A stretch of 57,977 bases of DNA. Origin: Bacillota bacterium (GTDB lineage Bacteria > Bacillota > Clostridia > Oscillospirales > Ruminococcaceae). The DNA is taken from assembly GCA_023460535.1 (NCBI GenBank), contig JAEWPV010000011.1, positions 1 through 57,977 of the forward strand, given 5' to 3'. Shown here piece after piece: positions 26,131 through 34,984 of the stretch (its first letter is position 1; every line of letters starts with the position of its first letter). The notes under the pieces were generated by a model. The model saw only the letters and a program-made list of their open reading frames with translations, searched no databases and had not been told where the DNA came from. A program made the position numbers and the translations under genes.

Positions 26131-26952
26131 CTATTGCGCAATATCCTGACCCTTGATGGCGTTTTCCATCAGTTCCGCACGTTTTTCCTCAGAGATTTCG
26201 CTGAGAATCTTGTTTATCTTTTGGGTCAGCTCGCTGCCCTTTTTCACGCCGACGGCAATGGCTACGTCATCGGGAGTGGTTTCAAAGCCACCACCACCCT
26301 CAAAGCCGACCATGGTAAGATTGGCATTCGCCAGAGAAGCAGAAATACCCTCGGGACGCTCGGAAACATAGCCGTCGATGATGCCCGACTCAAGCGCAAC
26401 GCGCATCGCACCGAAATCATCCATTGCTTCAAGCAGGTTTACGCCGTTAATCTGCTCGATAACGGTATAGTGGAAGGTGCCGAGCTGTGCGGTAATCTTA
26501 GCACCCGCAAAGTCCTGAATACTCTTTGCGCCTTCAAACGCGCCACCCTTCTTCACAACCATAACGAGGTCGGAGGTATAGTATTTATCTGTAAAATCAA
26601 TGCTTTCTCTGCGCTCTGCGGTGGGGCTCATGCCCGCAATGATGAGATCAATGGTGCCGGACTGTACCGCTGTGGGCAGTCCGCCCCATTCAGTTTTAAC
26701 AATGACAAGCTTCCTGCCAAGCTTTTCGGCGATGATTTTCGCAATCTCCACATCGTAGCCACCGGCGTAACCACCACCCTCGATGGCAACCGCTCCGTTG
26801 ATGTTTTCTACCTGTGTCCAGTTAAAGGGTGCGTAGCCGCACTCCATGCCAACGCGCAGATCGCCGCCTGTGTTCCCCGCGCAGGCGGTAAGCGAAGCCG
26901 TAGCCGCAAGCAGCATGCAAGCTGCAAGAATAATGCCCAGTATCCTTTTCAT
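26131..26952 (-). CDS. Amino acid ABC transporter substrate-binding lipoprotein
   Basis: A 273-residue solute-binding protein (SBP_bac_3). The signal sequence ends in lipobox LTACAG. The ligand-binding lobes follow, with GMECGYAPFNWTQ, GYDVEIAKIIAEKLG, IIAGMSPTAERRESIDFTDKYY and ISASLANANL. The start is the ATG at 26952, preceded by AGGAAGAG; the open frame continues upstream without a credible site. It is the first gene of the three-gene importer. Ligand cannot be assigned between polar amino acids. Confidence 0.95.
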   Translation of the reverse strand: MKRILGIILAACMLLAATASLTACAGNTGGDLRVGMECGYAPFNWTQVENINGAVAIEGGGYAGGYDVEIAKIIAEKLGRKLVIVKTEWGGLPTAVQSGTIDLIIAGMSPTAERRESIDFTDKYYTSDLVMVVKKGGAFEGAKSIQDFAGAKITAQLGTFHYTVIEQINGVNLLEAMDDFGAMRVALESGIIDGYVSERPEGISASLANANLTMVGFEGGGGFETTPDDVAIAVGVKKGSELTQKINKILSEISEEKRAELMENAIKGQDIAQ

Positions 26953-27294
26953 ACAATTACTCTTCCTTTCTTCATTCCGTCTTCGATAGCTATCGTGCAA
27001 GCAATTCACCTGCATGATAATACCTTTTATTTTCTCGCATTTACAGGCTGTTGTCAAGGAAAGCGCACGATTTTTATCAGTTTTTTATCTTTCGAGGTCG
27101 TATGCTGTAGCCGCTTGATATCCGACGGATTTCTTCGTTGCCAGAAATCACCCAAAAGCGCGTGACGGGTAATGGCTTTTGTGATACAATCACGGTAGAA
27201 GCGGCAACGGCAGGGTATAATAAATTATGTTTTTTGGGCTTTCGGTGCTTGTCGCAAGGCTTACCAGATTTTACGGGATAGGGATGGTGTTGAT

Positions 27295-28161
27295 ATGGCG
27301 GACATATTGGTTTTGGGCAACGGTCCCGCGGGGATATCGGCTGCAATCTACGCCGCGCGCGCGGGACTTTCGGTAACGGTAATCGGGCGGGATGGCGGCT
27401 CGCTTGCCAAGGCGGACAAGGTGGAAAACTACTATGGCTTTGCCGAGCCTGTGACGGGCGAGGCGTTACACCAAGCAGGGATTGCGCAAGCCACCCGCCT
27501 AGGGGTTGAGATGGTGACCGGCGAGGTGCTTTCCATCGGTTACGCGGCTAATGGCTTTGAGGTGGGCACCGCGAACACGCGGGTTGAAGCCCCTGTTGTG
27601 ATTCTTGCCACCGGTTCTTCGCGCAAGGCACCCAAAATACCCGGGCTTGCGGAGTATGAGGGCAAGGGGGTAAGCTACTGCGCGGTTTGTGACGCGTTCT
27701 TTTACAAAGGCAAAGACGTGGCGGTGCTGGGCGACGGCGACTACGCCCTGCATGAGGCGGCAGAGCTGCTGCCTGTGGCGGGGTCGGTTACGCTGATTAC
27801 AAATGGCAAGCCCGCTCCTGCGGGTGTTCCCGATTCCTTGTCGATAATAACGGAAAAGATTGTGGCGCTGGAGGGCGACACCACCCTGCAGACCGTCCGC
27901 TTTGCGGACGAACACACCATCGCTGTAAAAGGCGTGTTTGTGGCGCTGGGGGTTGCGGGCAGCGGAGACCTTGCGCGCAAGCTGGGCGCCGAGCTCAACG
28001 GCACCTCGGTGGTGGTAGACAATGCGATGCAAACCGCTGTGCCCGGATTGTTTGCGGCAGGCGATTGCACCGGCGGACTGTACCAGATTGCCAAGGCGGT
28101 ATACGAGGGCGCAGTGGCGGGTACTTCGGCAGTTAAGTTTATCCGGGGCACAAGGAAGTAG
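27295..28161 (+). CDS. Thioredoxin reductase-like flavoprotein without the NADPH motif
   Basis: A 288-residue FAD-dependent disulfide oxidoreductase. The FAD dinucleotide motif is GNGPAG at 8-13, the redox pair is CAVC at 129-132 and the second Rossmann motif is GDGDYA at 146-151. The C-terminal FAD motif is LFAAGDCTGG. The NADPH-phosphate motif HRRxxxR that normally follows VTLI is missing: here it reads VTLITNGKPAP. Clostridia have ferredoxin-dependent flavin thioredoxin reductases that also lack it, so that is a candidate identity. No thioredoxin gene is adjacent. A terminator follows. Confidence 0.85.
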   Translation: MADILVLGNGPAGISAAIYAARAGLSVTVIGRDGGSLAKADKVENYYGFAEPVTGEALHQAGIAQATRLGVEMVTGEVLSIGYAANGFEVGTANTRVEAPVVILATGSSRKAPKIPGLAEYEGKGVSYCAVCDAFFYKGKDVAVLGDGDYALHEAAELLPVAGSVTLITNGKPAPAGVPDSLSIITEKIVALEGDTTLQTVRFADEHTIAVKGVFVALGVAGSGDLARKLGAELNGTSVVVDNAMQTAVPGLFAAGDCTGGLYQIAKAVYEGAVAGTSAVKFIRGTRK

Positions 28162-28190
28162 TTCACTAACCTATAAAACTTCATACGTAA

Positions 28191-28228
28191 AGCGGTCAGT
28201 CCAACAGGAATGGATTGACCGCTTTTTT
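28191..28228 (+). terminator. Intrinsic terminator after the flavoprotein gene
   Basis: AGCGGTCAGTCCA pairs with TGGATTGACCGCT (one mismatch) around a 7-base loop, followed by six T residues. Confidence 0.88.
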
Positions 28229-28245
28229 GTTGTTTTGGCTCTTCG

Positions 28246-29016
28246 TTATACATACCCGTACAGACCGCGCACCGACGCTTCGCCCGCGTTAATTTCGGTT
28301 ATCTCTCCCGCAAAATCGACCAATAGGGCGCCGTTTTGCGCAAGTCCAACCGCCCTGCCCTCGCGCTTTGCACCGTTTTGAATCACGCAAACCTCCCTGC
28401 CAAGGGTGACACACGCCGCCTCGTATTCACCCAGCAATGCGTCAATTCCTTGGGCAATATAGTGGTCGTAATACCGTTCCAGCTCGGTCATCACCGCGGC
28501 GGCAACCTCGCCAATGCTGTGGTGAATGCCGGTTTCGACCAGCAGGGATGTGGCGTGATCAAGCCCGTCTTGGGTAAAATCCATTTTTCGCTGTAAGACG
28601 TTGATGCCAATGCCGCACACGGCGTAAACCGTCTGACCGAGCAGAACCCCCTCGCACAGAATGCCGCAAATCTTCTTTTGATTTAAAACAAGATCATTGG
28701 GCCATTTTATGCCGGAATTTACGCCGTAAAGGGAAAAAACAGCCGATTTTGCCGCAAGCGCGCACACAAGCGGCAGCAGTTGAGTATGATGAACCGAGGG
28801 CGGGCGTAACAGCACCGAAAGTGCCAGTCCTGCCTTTGCATTATCCTGCCATGCCCTGCCGCTTCTGCCCTTGCCCGCCGTTTGGTAGTCCGCGGTTACC
28901 ACGGTACCGTGCGCCAGAGTCGCCGCATTTTGTTTTAAATAATCGTTGGTTGAGGGCAGGTTCTCAAAATGCAGCTGTTCCCTGCCAAGCCACCCGGGTT
29001 GCTCGTTTTTGTACAT
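28246..29016 (-). CDS. birA: Biotin--[acetyl-CoA-carboxylase] ligase (monofunctional BirA)
   Basis: A 256-residue biotin protein ligase that attaches biotin to carboxyl carrier proteins. The biotin/ATP loop is GKGRSGRAW at 49-57, and KWPNDL with catalytic-type Lys104 and KICGILCE follow. The small C-terminal domain (GREVCV..GRAVGLAQNGALLV) is present. The N-terminal HTH domain of bifunctional BirA is absent, so it does not act as a repressor. It lies 11 bases after the phosphodiesterase gene on the same strand. Confidence 0.95.
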   Translation of the reverse strand: MYKNEQPGWLGREQLHFENLPSTNDYLKQNAATLAHGTVVTADYQTAGKGRSGRAWQDNAKAGLALSVLLRPPSVHHTQLLPLVCALAAKSAVFSLYGVNSGIKWPNDLVLNQKKICGILCEGVLLGQTVYAVCGIGINVLQRKMDFTQDGLDHATSLLVETGIHHSIGEVAAAVMTELERYYDHYIAQGIDALLGEYEAACVTLGREVCVIQNGAKREGRAVGLAQNGALLVDFAGEITEINAGEASVRGLYGYV

Positions 29017-29027
29017 ATCGATTCCCT

Positions 29028-29504
29028 CTAAAGCTCTACAACAAACGGTACGATTCCGTTTGGGGTAATGTCAATCATGCCATAGCTTGCTTTTCCTGCG
29101 CGGGGGCTGGAGGCACTGCCCGGGTTAAGCAGATAAATGCCGTTTTCGTAGGAGCTGTATGCCACATGGGTGTGACCGAACACGGCAATTCGGGCGTTGT
29201 TTTCTTGTGCCGCCGATATAAGCCTCCCCCTACCCGATTTGACCCCATAGCGGTCGCCGTGGGTAAGCAGAATGCGAACCTCACCGACCTGGACGATGCG
29301 GCTGACCGGCTCCATCGACGCAAAATCGCAGTTGCCGCGTACCGAGTAAAAGGTCTGGGTAGAAAACTCCATCTTGATATCGTCAAGCTCGCGCTCGCCG
29401 TCGCCCGCAAACAAAAACAGGTTGGCATCATGCGTATGCTTTTGTACAATGCTGCGCAGCACACGATAGTTACCGTGGGTATCTGAAATAACGAGTATTC
29501 TCAC
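29028..29504 (-). CDS. YfcE/MJ0936-type metallophosphodiesterase
   Basis: A 158-residue calcineurin-like phosphoesterase. Metal-site motifs are SDTHGN, GDGE, GNCD, LTHGD and FGHTH. The start is GTG at 29504 with AAAGGGGAAAC upstream. Family members hydrolyse phosphodiesters in vitro; the natural substrate is unknown. Operon with birA. Confidence 0.92.
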   Translation of the reverse strand: MRILVISDTHGNYRVLRSIVQKHTHDANLFLFAGDGERELDDIKMEFSTQTFYSVRGNCDFASMEPVSRIVQVGEVRILLTHGDRYGVKSGRGRLISAAQENNARIAVFGHTHVAYSSYENGIYLLNPGSASSPRAGKASYGMIDITPNGIVPFVVEL

Positions 29505-29693
29505 GATGTTTCCCCTTTGGCTGTATGCACTCCCACCGTTTTCCTCCAAACAACCAGTGTAACGGTGGGCGTAGTCTATTTCTTTTTACTGTATCATAAA
29601 AATAGGATATAGTGCAAGCAGACTGCTTTGTTTTTCTATCGTCCGCAGACAATGACCAAAATTGCTATACAAATACTTCAAATGGAGGTTACT

Positions 29694-29957
29694 ATGGATA
29701 AAGCACCCGAATTTTCTGAACAGAAGATCAACATGCTGCTGAACATCGCATCCAAAAAGATGGGGATGTCCCCAGCCGCACTGCGTGCAAAGCTGGAGGA
29801 TGGCACGTTTGACAACATGGTAAAGGGGTTGAGTGAGGCGGATGCCAAAAAGCTGTCCGGTATTGCTAACGATCCAAAAAAGGTAGACGCTATGTTAAGC
29901 AACCCCGAAAACGCAAAAAAGCTCTCCGAAATGTTGGGCAAGAATACCAAGCGTTAA
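29694..29957 (+). CDS. Hypothetical small helical protein
   Basis: An 87-residue charged, probably all-helical protein with no membrane segment. The start ATG at 29694 follows GGAGG. It reads like a repeated Lys-Lys-Leu-Ser helical pattern (AKKLSGIANDPKKVDAML, NAKKLSEML). It is the first of three small genes in a row. I recognise no named family. Confidence 0.75.
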   Translation: MDKAPEFSEQKINMLLNIASKKMGMSPAALRAKLEDGTFDNMVKGLSEADAKKLSGIANDPKKVDAMLSNPENAKKLSEMLGKNTKR

Positions 29958-30008
29958 TTCTGAGAAACCCCGTGCCGCCCGCATGCGAATATGAAAGGGG
30001 GAAGCACC

Positions 30009-30458
30009 GTGGACGAGGACGTGATGCAGCGCATCAGCGACCTGCTAAGCAGCGAGGACGGAATTAACCGCATCAAGCAGATGGCGCAGATGTTTGGTCT
30101 TGGCTCGGACGACAGTGAGCCGGATCTGTCCGCTTTCTCCGGCATGTTCTCGGGCGGCGGTCAACAAGAATCCTCCTCAAGCAGCCAAAGGGACAGCGCA
30201 AGCAATGGTCCGGATCTTGGTGGATTGGGCGGACTGGGTGACCTGTTCAAGAATATCGACATGGGCACCGTTATGAAACTGATGAGTGCGTACTCAAACG
30301 CCAAGGACGGCGAAAACGAGAGGTTGCTTCGCGCGTTAAAACCAATGCTATCGGACAAACGACAAGGGCGGGTGGACGAAGCAATCAACCTGATGAAGCT
30401 GATTGCCATCCTGCCGCTGGTAAAGGAAAGCGGGCTGCTTGGAAGCCTGCTGGGGTAG
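30009..30458 (+). CDS. Hypothetical protein with Gly/Ser-rich centre
   Basis: A 149-residue protein starting at GTG 30009 after AAAGGGGG; an in-frame ATG lies six codons upstream, overlapping that site. A helical N-terminal part leads through a Ser/Gly-rich linker (about residues 45-80) to a second helical part with LLRALKPMLSDKRQGRVDEA and a hydrophobic end. It is the second of three small genes. Function unknown. Confidence 0.72.
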   Translation: MDEDVMQRISDLLSSEDGINRIKQMAQMFGLGSDDSEPDLSAFSGMFSGGGQQESSSSSQRDSASNGPDLGGLGGLGDLFKNIDMGTVMKLMSAYSNAKDGENERLLRALKPMLSDKRQGRVDEAINLMKLIAILPLVKESGLLGSLLG

Positions 30459-30608
30459 TAATGCAAACCAACTTGTAATGTCTACAAAAGCCTTAATAAC
30501 GCCTTAAATGCAAGCTTGTAGACAATCTGTTCGGACGTTGTTGAAGCGAATCGCGTTATAACAACCACAACGAAAAATTGGAGACCGGCTTTGTGACGGA
30601 GGGCGGAC

Positions 30609-31103
30609 ATGTGGAGTAACGGCGGGTATACCGAATACGATTTTATGCGCATGAAGCAGGACGCTATCCAGCGCGCAAGGGAGACAAATCGGCGCGCTTC
30701 GGGCAGTGTAACCTCACGCGCAAACCACGCTGCGCAAAACAATAATACTCAACAAGCAAACCCACAGCAAGAACCGCCTCCCCCCGCCGAATCGAGGTGC
30801 CCCCGTTGCGGCAGAATCATTCGAAACGGCAAGCATGTTTATGAGGCGCGTTCCGCCTCGCATGCCAGTCCTCCACAAGCCCCGCCAAGCGTCAATCCGT
30901 TTGAAGCGGTACATACCGAGTACGCCCCTCCGCCGCAGGATAACGAAAAAAAGGGCACATCCGCTACAAAGATTTCGCTTCCCCTGCTTGGCGATATCGA
31001 GCTGGACCGCGACTTCTTAATCATTGGCGGACTGCTGCTGGTGTTGCTTTCGGAGGAGGGCGACCAGCTGCTGATGCTTGCGCTTTTATACATCATGCTT
31101 TAG
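30609..31103 (+). CDS. Hypothetical protein with C-terminal membrane segment
   Basis: A 164-residue protein. The conserved-looking start YTEYDFMRMKQDAIQRARE precedes a Gln/Asn/Pro-rich linker. A single CPRCG is present without a second pair, so zinc binding would need dimerisation. A hydrophobic C-terminal region contains FLIIGGLLLVLL and LLMLALLYIML. RBS GGAGGGCGGAC. It is third in a group of small genes next to sporulation genes, so a sporulation role is possible but not shown. Confidence 0.75.
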   Translation: MWSNGGYTEYDFMRMKQDAIQRARETNRRASGSVTSRANHAAQNNNTQQANPQQEPPPPAESRCPRCGRIIRNGKHVYEARSASHASPPQAPPSVNPFEAVHTEYAPPPQDNEKKGTSATKISLPLLGDIELDRDFLIIGGLLLVLLSEEGDQLLMLALLYIML

Positions 31104-31165
31104 GAGACTGCACAAAAGGCACATTCATCCTTACGATTCTATCATAGTTCAAGAGTTCATTCAGT

Positions 31166-31193
31166 AAACGGCAGACCAAGCGGTCTGCCGTTT
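31166..31193. terminator. Bidirectional terminator before splB
   Basis: A 12-bp perfect stem AAACGGCAGACC/GGTCTGCCGTTT with a 4-base loop lies between convergent genes. Confidence 0.88.
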
Positions 31194-31195
31194 AT

Positions 31196-32191
31196 TTATA
31201 CAATATACATAATCTTACCCTGCCCAAAGCGAAGCTCAATCTCCTGCTGCAGCATCGTGGCTGCTTCCTCCCGTGCCGATTGGTGATAGGTATAGCGCCC
31301 CTGGCCCCGCCCTGTCATACGGTTTGTGTCATATAAATCGGGCGCGTGGGGAAATGCCTCGGTATTGATGGCGCGGTGGATGTAGCTGTAGGTCATAAAG
31401 ATGATCTCAATTAACATCGCCTGCTTTACCCGCTCGGACAAGCCCTCGGCAAGCTGTGCGATCAGGCGGGTATACTGCTCCTTCCACCCGTCGGTCAATA
31501 CTATGGGCGCAATTAGCAGCCCGATTCGGTAACCCGCGTCACACAGCTTATTTACCGCATCGATTCTCTGGTCAAGCGGTGCGGTGCCAAGCTCTACGGT
31601 TCGTATTATCTCTTGCGGATTGACGCTCATGCGGACGAGTGTTCTGCCCTTATGCTCCAAAGGCAATAGGTCATCGATGTCGGCGAACTTGGTGGGAAAG
31701 GTAAGGGCGCCCCGCTCGCCCTTTGCAAACGTTTCTATCGTCCACGGTAGGTTTTGCGTTACGCGGTTTTCTAGCACCAGGTCGCTGTTGCTGCCAATCT
31801 CGAAGGTGAGGGGATGTTGAGCCTGATGCGCAGTTTTTAACAGCTTGTCCATCATCTGCTCGCGGTTGACAAACACGCGCAAGTAGGAGCATTTGTTGTA
31901 GTTGCATACCAGATAGCAGTACAGGCACATGGCACTGCACCCCGACGACGTATAGGGCACGAGAAAGTCGGAGGACTTGTGGTTGGGTACGTATTTATGG
32001 GTCTTGCGCACCCCGACAATCAGGTGCTGTTTCATGCGCGCAAACTCGGTGTTTGGGTTTTCGCGCAGCTCTTTGATGCTGTTGTGGCTCTCTATCTCAA
32101 CCCACGGCAGGTGGGCATACCGATTACGAAGCTGTTTACCCAACTCGTAATCGAGCACCTGCGGTTCGTAATAGACCTTATCAAACTTCAA
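31196..32191 (-). CDS. splB: Spore photoproduct lyase
   Basis: A radical SAM enzyme that repairs the spore photoproduct (thymine dimer) at germination. The cluster motif CSAMCLYC (CxxxCxxC, Cys at about 85, 89 and 92) lies in the family segment PYTSSGCSAMCLYC, followed by further Cys in LVCNYNKC. Length of about 331 residues is normal. AAAGGGG directly abuts the ATG at 32200, so I prefer the TTG at 32191, nine bases beyond the site; the ATG adds three residues. Marks the organism as a spore former. Confidence 0.94.
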   Translation of the reverse strand: MKFDKVYYEPQVLDYELGKQLRNRYAHLPWVEIESHNSIKELRENPNTEFARMKQHLIVGVRKTHKYVPNHKSSDFLVPYTSSGCSAMCLYCYLVCNYNKCSYLRVFVNREQMMDKLLKTAHQAQHPLTFEIGSNSDLVLENRVTQNLPWTIETFAKGERGALTFPTKFADIDDLLPLEHKGRTLVRMSVNPQEIIRTVELGTAPLDQRIDAVNKLCDAGYRIGLLIAPIVLTDGWKEQYTRLIAQLAEGLSERVKQAMLIEIIFMTYSYIHRAINTEAFPHAPDLYDTNRMTGRGQGRYTYHQSAREEAATMLQQEIELRFGQGKIMYIV

Positions 32192-32361
32192 TTTCCGCAT
32201 CCCCTTTTTTCGGTTATGCGGTTAGTATGCCGCGTTTTATCGGGTTCATAATCGGTTAATTGATATCACCATCCCCGCCATGCGCACATATTGTATAACT
32301 GTAAGGATTTCATGTGACCGCACCGTGTATGGCGACGACCATTCGCCGGAAAGGAAACCAT

Positions 32362-33258
32362 ATGACCGATAAAAAACCATTTGATTTTGCCGTTATCGGC
32401 GGGGACGAACGCCAAATCTACTTAACCAACGCACTGCTGCAAAAGGGGTATTCCGTGGTTTGCGCCGCATTGTCCGGCGGCATGCTCGATAAACGCGCCG
32501 TACAGACCGACAGCCTTTATGACGCTGCTCAGCAAAGCGATTGTCTGCTCTGCCCCGTACCGCTTAGTAAAAACGGCAGAGATATTACATCCGGTATTGC
32601 ACTTGAGGACGGGACGGTTGACCATCTGCTTACCGTGTTAACAAAACACCATACATTGATTGCCGGCGCTGTGCCCGCCCATGTCAAGGAGTTTTGCCGG
32701 CGTGCAGAAATCGCATGTTGTGATTTGATGGAACGCGATGATGTGGCGATACGAAACGCCGTGGCGACCGCCGAAGGCACCATCGCCGAGATGATAGCAC
32801 GCAGCAAGAATAACCTTCACCAGAGCGAGGTTTTGGTTCTGGGCTTTGGGCGATGCGCGCAGGTGCTGGCACACAAGCTGCTTGGACTGGATATGCGCGT
32901 AACCATCTGCGCCCGCAGCGAAAATGCACGCGTCCTTGCACAGGCACTGGGCTATCATGCGCTTGCTTTTGACGCACTTGACGACAATCTCCGCCCGTTT
33001 GACTATATCGTCAACACCGTGCCCGCAATGGTTCTGCCCCGTGCCCGTGTAGCACAGTTATCCGACCATGCGACAGTGGTGGACATTGCATCCGCTCCGG
33101 GCGGCGTGGATTTTGAGGCGGCAAAGGAGCTGGGCAAAAACGCGGCACTTTGTTTGGGGCTGCCGGGACGGTATGCGCCAAAGACCTCGGGTGAAATTCT
33201 TGCGCAGGCCGTTATTACGATACTGAGCGAAAGAAGTGATGATAATGACGCTGAATAA
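32362..33258 (+). CDS. dpaA: Dipicolinate synthase subunit A
   Basis: A 298-residue Rossmann-fold dehydrogenase (SpoVFA). With DpaB it makes dipicolinic acid from dihydrodipicolinate in the mother cell for spore heat resistance. It has an N-terminal DpaA_N domain (FAVIGGDERQIYLTNALL) and an NAD-binding motif VLGFGRCAQVLAHKL. The start is ATG 32362 after GGAAAGGAAA. The 3' end overlaps dpaB. Confidence 0.95.
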   Translation: MTDKKPFDFAVIGGDERQIYLTNALLQKGYSVVCAALSGGMLDKRAVQTDSLYDAAQQSDCLLCPVPLSKNGRDITSGIALEDGTVDHLLTVLTKHHTLIAGAVPAHVKEFCRRAEIACCDLMERDDVAIRNAVATAEGTIAEMIARSKNNLHQSEVLVLGFGRCAQVLAHKLLGLDMRVTICARSENARVLAQALGYHALAFDALDDNLRPFDYIVNTVPAMVLPRARVAQLSDHATVVDIASAPGGVDFEAAKELGKNAALCLGLPGRYAPKTSGEILAQAVITILSERSDDNDAE

Positions 33259-33844
33259 TGTTCGCATCGGCGTGGGGCTTACCGGATCGTTTTGCACCCA
33301 CAAGGAGGCGCTTACCGAGATACGACACCTGACCGAGCTGGGCGCTGTCGTTTACCCCATCCTTTCAAACATCGTACAAACCACCGACACCCGCTTTGGT
33401 ACCGCAGAGGCGTTGTTCTCCGACCTTGTGTCGATTACGGGAAACGAGCCGATCTGCACAATAGAGGACGCCGAGCCGATGGGACCAAAGGGGATGCTTG
33501 ATATTCTGCTGATTGCCCCGTGTACCGGAAACACCGCCGCAAAACTCGCAAATGCGGTGACCGACACCCCTGTGCTGATGGCGGCAAAGGGTCATCTGCG
33601 TGTGGGTAAGCCACTGGTGCTTGCTGTAGCAACCAACGACGCGCTGGGGCTTGGCTTTAAAAATATCGGATTGCTGATGAGCACCAAAAACATCTATTTT
33701 GTTCCGTTTGGGCAGGATAACCCCGCCGGAAAGCCAAACTCGATGATAGCGCATATGCCGCTGATTATCCCTACGCTGGAACACGCATTGGAGGGTCGGC
33801 AGCTTCAGCCTGTAGTGCGAAGCCCGCATAACGCAACCGCATAA
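33245..33844 (+). CDS. dpaB: Dipicolinate synthase subunit B
   Basis: A 199-residue flavoprotein-fold protein (SpoVFB), partner of DpaA. Typical motifs are RIGVGLTGSFCTHKEAL and APCTGNTAAKLANAVTDTPVLMAAKGHLR. Closely spaced starts exist at 33236 (GTG), 33239 and 33245; the last gives the usual N terminus and best spacing from AAAGAAG. It overlaps dpaA by 14 bases and is followed by a strong terminator. Confidence 0.95.
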   Translation: MTLNNVRIGVGLTGSFCTHKEALTEIRHLTELGAVVYPILSNIVQTTDTRFGTAEALFSDLVSITGNEPICTIEDAEPMGPKGMLDILLIAPCTGNTAAKLANAVTDTPVLMAAKGHLRVGKPLVLAVATNDALGLGFKNIGLLMSTKNIYFVPFGQDNPAGKPNSMIAHMPLIIPTLEHALEGRQLQPVVRSPHNATA

Positions 33845-33859
33845 CCATTAGAGCGCAAA

Positions 33860-33893
33860 GCGACCGCAACACCCGGATGGGTGTTGCGGTCGC
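33860..33893 (+). terminator. Terminator of dpaAB
   Basis: A perfect 15-bp stem GCGACCGCAACACCC/GGGTGTTGCGGTCGC with loop GGAT; the T run is weak (CTTAT). Confidence 0.8.
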
Positions 33894-33943
33894 CTTATAA
33901 CAATACCACTGACTAAAGTGTGCTTTTACGATACGGCGGTCAG

Positions 33944-34876
33944 TCAATCCTGGTATGCCGCCAGCATATGTACTAATCGTTTTTGCATCTCGACCTTTAC
34001 AAATTCGGGTTCTAAAACCGTGAGATGTTTGCCAAAACTGAGCAGAATGCCATAGGCGTAATCGTCCTCTATAAAGTCAAAGTGGACAAGGAAATAGTCC
34101 TTATCAAAGGGGTAAACATTGCTCATCGTGCAATAATCCAACATCTTATCCAGCACAGATTGATGGATTTTAAGCTTTATAGGGATTGTTTTGCTGCTCA
34201 TTGTACTTGTGAAGCTTGAAAAAGGATGGTGTAGTTTGCGAGGAGCATAGCTTTCCTCTTTTTGCTGTATTTGTGTTATTTTGCGAAGCTTGAATAGGCG
34301 AAAGGACTCTTTACAGGGAACATACGCTTGCAGGTACCAATTGTTGCCTTTGTACGCCAAACGGTGTGGTTCTACAAAATCAAATCGTTCCTGACCATGA
34401 TGTCCATAATAAAGAAATGATATCATCCTTCTGTTTTCAAGTGCCTTTTCTATGGGATGCAGTGTGGTTTTTAAGTCGTCCGCTCCCATCCAAGAAGATA
34501 GATCGAACGTGATTTGAGTAAGCTTTTTATTCACTTCACCAATCTGTTCGTCCGTGATAAAGCTTTTAAGCTTTACGAGTGCATTTGAATTTTCTTCACT
34601 CCCAATCGCACCCGAAATAACGCCCAAACCTCTTAACATCGCTGTAATATCGTTGGTTGTAAAGAGCCCTTTCTCAATCTTATACTGTTCCATAATTGAA
34701 ATGCCGCCACCAACCCCCGCAACACTCACAATAGGAATGCCTGCCGCGTTTATACTATCGATATCCCGATAAATTGTTCTGATTGATACTTCAAACAATT
34801 CCGACATTTCTTTAGCGGTAACCGTTTCTTTTCTCAGCAACAACATGATGATTGCGATAATCCGTCCCAATCTCAT
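33944..34876 (-). CDS. WYL-domain transcriptional regulator (YafY/DeoR-like)
   Basis: A 310-residue regulator. It has an N-terminal HTH (KEMSELFEVSIRTIYRDIDS), a long middle region, and a WYL domain around residues 140-215 with ISFLYYG, DFVEPHRLAYKGNNWYLQAYV and FRLFKLRKI, then a WCX-type end. WYL domains sense nucleic acid or small ligands. Divergent from the peptidase E gene. Confidence 0.92.
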   Translation of the reverse strand: MRLGRIIAIIMLLLRKETVTAKEMSELFEVSIRTIYRDIDSINAAGIPIVSVAGVGGGISIMEQYKIEKGLFTTNDITAMLRGLGVISGAIGSEENSNALVKLKSFITDEQIGEVNKKLTQITFDLSSWMGADDLKTTLHPIEKALENRRMISFLYYGHHGQERFDFVEPHRLAYKGNNWYLQAYVPCKESFRLFKLRKITQIQQKEESYAPRKLHHPFSSFTSTMSSKTIPIKLKIHQSVLDKMLDYCTMSNVYPFDKDYFLVHFDFIEDDYAYGILLSFGKHLTVLEPEFVKVEMQKRLVHMLAAYQD

Positions 34877-34906
34877 AAAAATCCCCCCATAATCATCCTA
34901 TATTGC

Positions 34907-34922
34907 TGACATATAGTTGTCA
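34907..34922. promoter_or_regulatory. Candidate WYL-regulator operator
   Basis: TGACA-N6-TGTCA is a short inverted repeat in the 108-bp divergent region between the WYL regulator and peptidase E. Placement, not experiment, suggests its role. Confidence 0.4.
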
Positions 34923-34984
34923 ACAATATTGTGGTATAGTAATAGATATACTAAGGATTTTATAGCTATAGAAAGAGGTATTTT

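Noticed and set aside
26056..27165. Plus-strand open frame of 369 codons
   Set aside because: Antisense to the amino-acid-binding lipoprotein gene, which has clear signal peptide and domain motifs.
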